Positions 4,789 to 9,284 of a stretch of 9,284 nt of DNA are shown piece by piece. The notes beneath the pieces are model-generated. The model was given only the letters and a program-made list of their open reading frames with translations, did not search any database and was not told where the DNA came from. A program made the translations under genes and the position numbers. This DNA comes from an archaeon (lineage in GTDB: Archaea > Iainarchaeota > Iainarchaeia > Iainarchaeales > GCA-2688035): NCBI GenBank assembly GCA_030616665.1, contig JAUWWX010000026.1:1-9284 (forward strand), given 5' to 3'. Positions within the stretch are counted from its first letter, which is position 1. Each line of letters begins with the position of its first letter.

Positions 4789-6852
4789 TTGATTGAGAGC
4801 GTTAGGCTCAGGAATTGGAAAACGCATGCGGAAAGCGAGTTTCGCTTTGGCAAGGGGACCAATGTTCTTGTAGGGAAAATGGGCAGCGGGAAAACCGCTG
4901 TGATGAATGCTATCTGCTTTGCCCTGTTTGGCACTTTCCCGGCTTTGCAGTCGAGGAGGCTTTCTCTGGAAGAGGTGATAATGAACAAGCCCCGGCAGGC
5001 AGATGAGGCAAGTGTGGAGCTGGATTTTTCTTACAGCGGCAAGAGGTACAGGGTTGAAAGAACTATTAAGAGAAAGGGCAGCAGCGAAGCCAAAATATGG
5101 TGCGATGGGAAAATGATTGCCGGCCCAAAGCCGCGTGACGTTAATGCTGCTGTTGAGAAAGCGATTGAAATCAACTACACCTTGTTCAGCAGGGCTGTTT
5201 ACAGTGAACAAAACGAGATTGACTACTTTTTGAGGCTTTCGCCAAGTGACAGGAAGGCGAAATTTGACGAGCTGCTTGATTTGCAACGATATGAGAGGGT
5301 TAGGGCAAATGCCGTTACAGCGTTGAACAGGCTGAAGGCAACGGCAAATGACAAAAGGAGCTGGCTTGCTGAACAAAAGGCTGGCTTGGATAGGAAAGAA
5401 GAGGACACGATTTTGAAGAGGGTTGGGGAAAAGCAGGCAGAGAATGAAAGACTCTACAAGGAGATTGCAAAAAAGGAAAAAAGGTTGCAAGAAAAAGAAA
5501 AAGAGGTAAAGGAACTGGAGGGAGAGGAAATAGCGTTTAGGAACCAAAAGGAAGGGCTTGCAGAGAAAAAGGCAGCCGAGCAGCAGCTGCAAAAAAGCGT
5601 TGAAGAAATAAGGAGGGAAAGCGGTGGAAAAAAGCTGCAAGAGATTGAAGCTGAGGAAAAAGGCGTTTTGAAGCAAATTTCTGCAAAGGAAAAAGCGATT
5701 GAGAAAGCCAAAAAAGAAGAGGAATCCGAAACCGAAAGAAAATCAGGATTTGGAAAGGTAGCAGCGATAAACGAGAAGAAAATTCAGGAACTGAACAAAC
5801 ATTTGCAGGAATTACAGGGCTTTGGAGCAGAATGTCCGTTGTGCAGGCAAAGGCTTGAAGCAAAAACAAGGGAGCAACTGCTTAACGAAATAAAGGCAGA
5901 GGCAAAAAAGGCAGGGCTTGAAATGGAAAAAGCCTTAAAGCAGGAGGCAACCACCAACAGAAAGATTGCAGGGCTGAAAGAAGAACTCAGGGAAATCGCA
6001 AAAAAGAAGGAAACGCTGAACGAGGAAAGAATAAGGCTAAAACAGCTGCTTGAGGCAGTAAGGAAAGCGAACGAAAAGGGAAAGCAGCTAAAACAGCTCA
6101 CAGAAGAAATTGACGGCTTGGAAAAAAGGTTGAAGGAAAGCAAGTTTGACGAAAAAGCCCTCTTACTGAAAAGAAAGCAGGCAATAGAGGAAAGGGCCTC
6201 AATTGACTCGGCAAAAAAAACCATTGAGGCAAACAGCCAGCTTGTCAGGGAAATGAAGGCAAGGCTTGAAGCAATTGAGAAAACAAAAAAGCAGATTGCG
6301 CACCTTGAGGAAAAGATTGATGTGATAGAAGCAAGCTCGGAGAAAATGACTTACTTCGTGAACAGTCTGCTGTGTACGCAGAGGGAATTGAGGGAAACGC
6401 TTATTGCAACGATAAACCAGGCAATGCACGACATATGGCAGAGGATTTACCCCTACAGGGACTTTGTTTCCGCAAAGATGGATGTTGGGGAAGGGAGCTA
6501 TGAGTTGAAGGCAATGGAAAGGAGCGGCAATTGGATTAGGGTGGAGGGAATCCTTTCAGGTGGCGAGAGAAGCGCTGCAGCAATTTGCATAAGGATTGCG
6601 TTCTCTTTGGTGCTCGCAAGGAACCTTGGCTGGCTTATTCTGGACGAGCCAACCCACAATCTGGACAGCGCTGCCGTGGAAACGCTGAGCAGGATGATGC
6701 AAACGCATTTGCCTTCGCTTGTGGAGCAAATTTTTGTGATAACGCACGATGCCGGAATGAAAAAGGCCGCTTCAGCATCGCTTTACGTTCTGGAAAGGGA
6801 GAAGAACACTGATGCTGTGACAAGGCTGGTGGTGCTGCCTGCAGAAAATTAG
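4789..6852 (+). CDS. rad50: DNA double-strand break repair ATPase Rad50 (short-arm form)
   Basis: SMC-like ATPase that partners Mre11 in tethering and processing DNA ends. Residues are counted from the TTG at 4789 (687 aa). Walker A GKMGSGKT 29-36; Q-loop YSEQNEIDYFL with Q141; coiled coil about 175-530 split by the zinc hook CPLC at 349-352; ABC signature LSGGE 589-593; Walker B WLILDEP 615-621; D-loop HNLDS; H-loop His653 in VITHD. All catalytic motifs are intact. The protein is shorter than the roughly 850-900 aa of many archaeal Rad50s, with arms of about 170-180 residues each. Start choice: TTG at 4789 yields MIESVRLRNWKTH, the normal opening, with GGGG 6 nt upstream; a TTG at 4753 would add 12 atypical residues. 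No mre11, herA or nurA is in the window. The gene ends on the rps17e stop. Confidence 0.95.
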   Translation: MIESVRLRNWKTHAESEFRFGKGTNVLVGKMGSGKTAVMNAICFALFGTFPALQSRRLSLEEVIMNKPRQADEASVELDFSYSGKRYRVERTIKRKGSSEAKIWCDGKMIAGPKPRDVNAAVEKAIEINYTLFSRAVYSEQNEIDYFLRLSPSDRKAKFDELLDLQRYERVRANAVTALNRLKATANDKRSWLAEQKAGLDRKEEDTILKRVGEKQAENERLYKEIAKKEKRLQEKEKEVKELEGEEIAFRNQKEGLAEKKAAEQQLQKSVEEIRRESGGKKLQEIEAEEKGVLKQISAKEKAIEKAKKEEESETERKSGFGKVAAINEKKIQELNKHLQELQGFGAECPLCRQRLEAKTREQLLNEIKAEAKKAGLEMEKALKQEATTNRKIAGLKEELREIAKKKETLNEERIRLKQLLEAVRKANEKGKQLKQLTEEIDGLEKRLKESKFDEKALLLKRKQAIEERASIDSAKKTIEANSQLVREMKARLEAIEKTKKQIAHLEEKIDVIEASSEKMTYFVNSLLCTQRELRETLIATINQAMHDIWQRIYPYRDFVSAKMDVGEGSYELKAMERSGNWIRVEGILSGGERSAAAICIRIAFSLVLARNLGWLILDEPTHNLDSAAVETLSRMMQTHLPSLVEQIFVITHDAGMKKAASASLYVLEREKNTDAVTRLVVLPAEN

Positions 6853-7043
6853 CTTTTTTGTGACTCATTCATTTTCCTTGTGATAAAGCCCGCAATCATG
6901 TTTCTGTCAAACTTTCCAAGGGAAAGGTCAAGCTGGTTCAAAAGCTGCTTGTTTTTCTCAAAGTCTGTTCCAAACTTGTCTGGGAACAGCTCAAGCAGGG
7001 TTTCCACCCTGCTTTTTATTGACTTTGGAACCGCTTTACCCAA
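6849..7043 (-). CDS. rps17e: 30S ribosomal protein S17e
   Basis: Small-subunit ribosomal protein of archaea and eukaryotes. 64 residues from the preferred TTG start (7041-7043), reading MGKAVPKSIKSRVETLLELF then PDKFGTDFEKNKQLL and RNMIAGFITRKM. The PDKFxTDFExNK and RNxIAGxITR motifs are diagnostic for S17e, and the length is typical. Start choice: the TTG gives the usual M-G opening and lies a few bases after TGGTGATT, an excellent Shine-Dalgarno. A GTG at 7050-7052, which falls inside that same Shine-Dalgarno, would give 67 residues. It follows rpoK by 12 nt (3 nt for the GTG), so the pair is surely an operon. Its TAA overlaps the TAG of convergent rad50 by two bases. Confidence 0.92.
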   Translation of the reverse strand: MGKAVPKSIKSRVETLLELFPDKFGTDFEKNKQLLNQLDLSLGKFDRNMIAGFITRKMNESQKS

Positions 7044-7055
7044 CTTAATCACCAG

Positions 7056-7259
7056 CTAAATTTCCACTCTTTCAGTTCTGCCGTCGGGAAAGCGCCTGAT
7101 TATAACCAACGGCAAAAGCCCTTGCTCCAATTCAGCTGTTGCAAGGTTAAGGGCCGACATTCCTGCTATTATCTTAACCAGTGGCGGCGCGCCGAAGGAA
7201 AGCTGCAAAGCCCTTGCAGTTATAAGCCTTGTCCTCTCAAACCTTGTTATCTTTCCCAT
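7056..7259 (-). CDS. rpoK: DNA-directed RNA polymerase subunit K (Rpb6/omega homologue)
   Basis: Small polymerase subunit that stabilises assembly of the large subunits, equivalent to eukaryotic Rpb6 and bacterial omega. 67 residues: TRFERTRLITARALQLSFGA (5-24), PPLVKI, a helix ALNLATAELEQG (36-47), and the strand LLPLVIIRRFPDG. The TRxERxRxIxARALQLxxGAP motif and the G(V/L)LPxxIxRxxPDG ending are characteristic of RpoK. The start is ATG at 7257-7259, with GGT 5 nt upstream; the leader carries a T8 run. A possible TATA box is at 7312-7319 and another closer one at about 7275-7283. Followed immediately by rps17e. Full length and normal. Confidence 0.95.
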   Translation of the reverse strand: MGKITRFERTRLITARALQLSFGAPPLVKIIAGMSALNLATAELEQGLLPLVIIRRFPDGRTERVEI

Positions 7260-7311
7260 AAGGAACCAAAAAAAAGACTTATTTGATTGTAATAATCAAG
7301 GGAGGGCGAGA

Positions 7312-7319
7312 ATTTAAAA
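7312..7319 (-). promoter_or_regulatory. Putative promoter of the rpoK-rps17e operon
   Basis: On the minus strand TTTTTAAATTC lies about 56 nt before the rpoK ATG, predicting a leader of about 30 nt that would contain a T8 tract (7267-7274). An alternative TATA-like CAAATAAG (about 7275-7283) would give a nearly leaderless message and would leave the T8 as a terminator for the upstream polymerase-like gene. The sequence does not decide between them. Confidence 0.4.
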
Positions 7320-7325
7320 ATGTTG

Positions 7326-8435
7326 CTACTTTGACCAGCTGCTTGCCCTTATCAATGCTGGAATAGTCTGCTTTTCACTAAACTGCCTTATCAGGGAGTT
7401 GGGCCTGTCACTCAAAACAAAGGCCTTGGCCTTGTCAAGCGAAACAACCCTGCTTTTCTTTTTAGCAGCAAACCTTTTGAAGTTGTTAAGGACATTTGCT
7501 TCCACTGCCTCAATGGCAAAGCAGAGCCTTTCATTGAAGAAAGCGCTTCTCCCATCGCACAAATGCCTGGGAAGGGAGCAAAGAAGCCCTTCGGTTGCCT
7601 TCAGAAAAGCTTGTTGAAGCAAAAAGTCGGGGTTGGTTGAAAGAATTCCCGGGCCAAGAATGCCGTGTTGCTTCAAGGAGCAGGAACTCATTTCATCCGC
7701 CTTTTTCTCAAGCAATGAAATACGCTTGTTCAGGGAGAAAACAGCCTTTGAGACAATGCTTTCCTTTTGCAGGCAAAACCAGTGCATTTCCTTTACAGCA
7801 AGCAGGTTGCCTCTTACGCCAAGCCCTGTTTTCCAGAAAAGGTTTTGAAGCAGGGTTTCCTGCTGCAGGAATCTGCTATTTGGGACATTGCAGAGAGGCA
7901 GCCTCAGGGCGTTGCTTAAAACAAGAGATTCGAGTATTTTTTCCGCCAGGCTTGGCTGCAGTACGGCTGCCTGCCTCACCGTTTCATGCAGTGGCTCTGA
8001 GAAAAGACACAGCTTTGCTTTTGGCACTGAAAGCAAGCCGTTGTTTAGGAATTCTTTTTCAGAGGGGGAGGTGAAACAATCAAAGTAGCTCCACTGCCTT
8101 TCGAGCAGAAACTGCCTCTCTGGTTTTAAGACAAGGGCCCTGAAGCCGGTTTCCCTGAAAAGCAACTCAGCAAGTTGGTTCAGGCCTGAAAAGGTTGCGG
8201 CACTCACCTTGAACGCCGGCCCTTGCTGCCTTAGCCTGACCCTTCTTTTGTTGTGGGAAAGAACTTTCTTCAATGTTTTGAAATCAATCGCTTTCTCGCT
8301 TACAAAAAAGGACGGGAAAAAGGGCTGCCTGAGCATTCTCTTAATCGAAAGGTGAGAGAATTCGGCTAATATCGCCCTTTTGCCCTCCAAATACCTAACA
8401 TCAGTTAGCCAAAACTGTGTGGGAGTTTGCTCCAT
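7326..8435 (-). CDS. Degenerate, probably inactive family-B DNA polymerase-like protein
   Basis: 369 residues. My reading, by eye against remembered archaeal PolB sequences, is a shrunken, inactivated PolB. Residues 8-120 follow the PolB N-terminal domain: FWLTDVRYLEGKRAILAEF, then RQPFFPSFFVSE (compare RPYIYALLRDD), AEL-LFRETGFRALVLK and ERQFLLERQWSYF (compare FAKRYLIDKGL). The exonuclease, about 200 residues in PolB, is reduced to about 45. Residues 167-210 match the segment before the palm (LSNALRLPLCNV, ETLLQNLFWKTG). No motif A (DFxSLYPS) or motif B (KxxxNSxYG) is found. Residues 304-341 resemble the motif C helix and strand (LCFAIEAVEANVL, RVVSLDKAKAFVL), but DTD has become D334-K-A336. 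Polymerase and exonuclease activity are therefore unlikely; a structural or regulatory replication role is possible. ATG at 8433-8435, probably leaderless. Confidence 0.6.
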   Translation of the reverse strand: MEQTPTQFWLTDVRYLEGKRAILAEFSHLSIKRMLRQPFFPSFFVSEKAIDFKTLKKVLSHNKRRVRLRQQGPAFKVSAATFSGLNQLAELLFRETGFRALVLKPERQFLLERQWSYFDCFTSPSEKEFLNNGLLSVPKAKLCLFSEPLHETVRQAAVLQPSLAEKILESLVLSNALRLPLCNVPNSRFLQQETLLQNLFWKTGLGVRGNLLAVKEMHWFCLQKESIVSKAVFSLNKRISLLEKKADEMSSCSLKQHGILGPGILSTNPDFLLQQAFLKATEGLLCSLPRHLCDGRSAFFNERLCFAIEAVEANVLNNFKRFAAKKKSRVVSLDKAKAFVLSDRPNSLIRQFSEKQTIPALIRASSWSK

Positions 8436-8460
8436 TCTGAAGAAACAGCTTTTTTCTCCT

Positions 8461-8469
8461 TTTTAAATA
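8461..8469 (-). promoter_or_regulatory. TATA box of the polymerase-like gene, leaderless transcript expected
   Basis: On the minus strand the box reads TTATTTAAAA. Its centre lies about 30 nt from the ATG at 8435, and no Shine-Dalgarno precedes that ATG. In archaea this spacing puts the transcription start at or within a few bases of the start codon. Confidence 0.5.
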
Positions 8470-8488
8470 AGACAGAAAGAGAGCGGGT

Positions 8489-8527
8489 TTCCGGTGATTT
8501 CCCCAGGTTAGGGGCTTCCGGTGATTT
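8489..8527. repeat. 12-bp direct repeat flanking a small GC hairpin
   Basis: TTCCGGTGATTT occurs at 8489-8500 and 8516-8527, a 27-bp period. Between the copies CCCC (8501-8504) and GGGG (8511-8514) can form a 4-bp hairpin with a 6-nt loop. It lies in the 94-nt gap between two minus-strand genes, upstream of the polymerase-like gene's TATA box. It could be an operator pair or an RNA element; no function is assigned. Confidence 0.55.
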
Positions 8528-8529
8528 TT

Positions 8530-8853
8530 TCACTTTATGGGTTTCCCCTGTTTCAGGTATTTCTTGAAATCGAAGAAATTAGCCTCCATAAACTTTTGTT
8601 GGCATTTCTCCATTGCACACAGGGACATGTACTGGGTGCACATCCGCTTTTCGCCAACGCCCTTCAAATACTGGCATTGCTGCCAAGAAGGGGTTTCCTT
8701 TTCCGAAACCGCTTTTTCGGCTTCGCTTATTTCCGCCATCGCCTTTTTCAGTTCAGCCCTCTGCGCCTCTGGCTTTTCTTGCACCTCAAAGGTCGTTGCC
8801 CTGAGAATTGGGGTGTTTTTCTTTGCTTCTGTAACAAAGTGGCTCAAAGACAT
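8530..8853 (-). CDS. Uncharacterised four-cysteine small protein
   Basis: 107 residues, family not recognised. The N-terminal half (20-55) is helical and rich in Ala/Glu/Lys (EAQRAELKKAMAEISEAEKA). The C-terminal half has four cysteines, C60, C72, C79 and C84 (C-x11-C-x6-C-x4-C), followed by NFFDFKKYLK. This spacing could bind a metal or iron-sulphur cluster but fits no zinc-finger class I can name. No signal peptide or membrane segment. The start ATG at 8851-8853 lacks a ribosome-binding site. A TATA-like TTTTTAAC at about 8878-8885 lies 27-30 nt upstream, so a leaderless message is likely. Minus strand preferred over the antisense frames because its composition is soluble and charged, whereas they are Phe/Leu/Cys-rich. 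It reads toward the polymerase-like gene 94 nt away. Confidence 0.65.
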   Translation of the reverse strand: MSLSHFVTEAKKNTPILRATTFEVQEKPEAQRAELKKAMAEISEAEKAVSEKETPSWQQCQYLKGVGEKRMCTQYMSLCAMEKCQQKFMEANFFDFKKYLKQGKPIK

Positions 8854-8897
8854 GGTTAATTAAATGGTTAAAGTAGTTAAAAAGTCTTTCGCTCCCG

Positions 8898-9014
8898 TTA
8901 CAAAAGCTCTGCTGTTTCCGCATCCCTTACTTTGCTGCCCTCTTCAAAGTTGCTTTTGTCAATCACTGTTATCCTTTCTGCCTCAGGCTCCTTTTTCGGA
9001 TTTTGCTTAGGAAT
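8898..9014 (-). CDS. Possible micro-ORF with no standard start codon
   Basis: From just after an in-frame TAG (about 9035) to the TAA at 8898-8900 the minus strand is open and looks coding: PKQNPKKEPEAERITVIDKS, then NFEEGSKVRDAETAELL. No ATG, or GTG/TTG near its 5' end, exists. An ATT at 9012-9014 lies 7 nt after an A-G8 tract that could act as Shine-Dalgarno, giving 38 residues. A GTG at 8964-8966 would give only 22. The TATA element at 9046-9056 predicts transcription starting at about 9024. Alternatives are a gene remnant or chance. The coordinates given assume the ATT start. Confidence 0.3.
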   Translation of the reverse strand: MPKQNPKKEPEAERITVIDKSNFEEGSKVRDAETAELL

Positions 9015-9021
9015 CTTTTCG

Positions 9022-9029
9022 CCCCCCCC
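9022..9029. repeat. C8/G8 homopolymer tract
   Basis: Eight consecutive C on plus (G8 on minus) directly upstream of the possible micro-ORF, about 27 nt from the TATA centre on the minus strand. Such a tract could be a ribosome-binding site, a slippage-prone phase-variable site, or a sequencing or assembly error point. Confidence 0.6.
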
Positions 9030-9045
9030 TAACTAAATAGAAACC

Positions 9046-9056
9046 TATTTAAATTT
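9046..9056. promoter_or_regulatory. Near-palindromic TATA box, probably bidirectional
   Basis: TATTTAAATTT lies about 49 nt before the plus-strand ATG at 9100, predicting a start near 9078 and a leader of about 22 nt that includes GGTG. On the minus strand the same box predicts a start near 9024, at the G8 tract. Dual use is inferred. Confidence 0.45.
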
Positions 9057-9099
9057 GGACAGGGTTATTTTGTAGAAAAAGGTCTTTGTTGGTGTTTTG

Positions 9100-9284
9100 A
9101 TGGGAAAGGCTGTTTTCTTGGTTAAGAGCATTACCCAGAAATGGAGGCCTCCCTTTGGCAAGGGCCTGTCTAAGATGGAGCTTGTTGTTGAGGAGGGCCA
9201 AAGATTTGACGATTTCCCAAAAGAAGGTCCAATCTTCAAGCTGGTTAAATGCGACGGAAACAAGGCATTGGTTGAATTCAGCGA
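9100..9284 (+). CDS. Uncharacterised protein, 5' part only
   Basis: 61 codons run off the right edge without a stop, so only the N-terminus is seen: MGKAVFLVKSITQKWRPPFG, then KGLSKMELVVEEGQRFDDFP and IFKLVKCDGNKALVEFS. It alternates short beta-strand-like stretches with charged turns and has no signal peptide; I do not recognise the family. The start is ATG at 9100-9102, with GGTG (9091-9094) 5 nt upstream and a TATA box about 49 nt upstream, a well-formed archaeal gene start. The minus-strand frame overlapping it (9045-9263) is considered its shadow. Confidence 0.7.
   Translation, partial: MGKAVFLVKSITQKWRPPFGKGLSKMELVVEEGQRFDDFPKEGPIFKLVKCDGNKALVEFS

Noticed and set aside
4744..5676. 310-aa minus-strand open frame opposite rad50
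   Set aside because: It is antisense to the Walker A region and coiled coil of rad50; its Leu/Phe/Ser-rich composition is what reversed Lys/Glu/Gln coiled-coil codons give.
7595..8074. 159-aa plus-strand open frame
   Set aside because: Antisense to the polymerase-like gene, Cys/Arg/Ser-rich, with no recognisable motif or ribosome-binding site. The minus frame covers 369 codons, has a promoter and shows homology.
7326..8435. NurA nuclease, as expected near rad50
   Set aside because: No NurA-type DGS motif or carboxylate pattern; the N-terminal segments match family-B polymerase better.
8470..8530. C/D-box guide RNA, suggested by repeated GGTGATTT
   Set aside because: No proper RUGAUGA C box with a matching CUGA D box was found on either strand.
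8521..8863. Plus-strand open frames of 108-112 aa opposite the four-cysteine gene
   Set aside because: Their Phe/Leu/Cys-rich composition suggests reverse-complement shadows; the minus frame has a promoter at leaderless spacing and a balanced composition.
9045..9263. 72-aa minus-strand frame at the right edge
   Set aside because: It overlaps the plus-strand gene that has a clear ribosome-binding site and TATA box, and it shows no coding character.

Overview
The window is archaeal. The evidence is a class I (archaeal-type) CCA-adding enzyme, aEF1B, RNA polymerase subunit K, ribosomal protein S17e, a zinc-hook Rad50, a tRNA gene with a bulge-helix-bulge intron and no encoded CCA, AT-rich TATA boxes about 25-40 nt from starts, and frequent GTG/TTG starts. 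Tight packing, convergent genes with touching or overlapping stops, and several short or degenerate versions of core proteins suggest a small-genome lineage, perhaps DPANN such as Diapherotrites, Micrarchaeota or a relative. That placement is inference. I see no phage, IS or CRISPR hallmarks.

Layout. 3-1391 (+): CCA tRNA nucleotidyltransferase. Convergent to it is a minus-strand block that reads, in transcription order, intron-containing tRNA-Arg(UCG) (2914-2820), an unknown 120-aa basic-tailed protein, a GNAT acetyltransferase and a DUF523 protein lacking its first conserved Cys. From the same TATA-containing gap, a plus-strand operon runs the other way: an unknown 151-aa Lys/Ala-rich protein, a small four-CxxC zinc-ribbon protein, and aEF1B. 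Convergent to that is a 278-aa protein built from three 57-residue helix-turn-helix-like repeats plus a helical tail. It is divergent from rad50 (4789-6852), which encodes a Rad50 with short coiled-coil arms.

Right half. rad50 ends on overlapping stops with a minus-strand rpoK-rps17e pair. Upstream of that pair is a 369-aa minus-strand protein that I read as a degenerate, catalytically dead family-B DNA polymerase homologue. Its N-terminal domain and remnants of the palm are recognisable, the exonuclease is absent, and motif C is DKA instead of DTD. Further right are a four-cysteine unknown protein (8530-8853), a possible micro-ORF behind a G8 tract with no normal start codon, a shared TATA element, and a plus-strand gene running off the end of the window.

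How it fits together: most genes serve information processing (tRNA 3' end synthesis, tRNA, translation elongation, ribosome, RNA polymerase, DNA repair). The tRNA-Arg here needs both intron splicing and CCA addition, and the CCA enzyme is encoded about 1.4 kb away. The most unusual items are the polymerase-derived protein at 7326-8435 and the triple-HTH protein at 3877-4713. No gap over 300 nt is without a gene; the largest gap (8854-9099) holds the micro-ORF and promoters.
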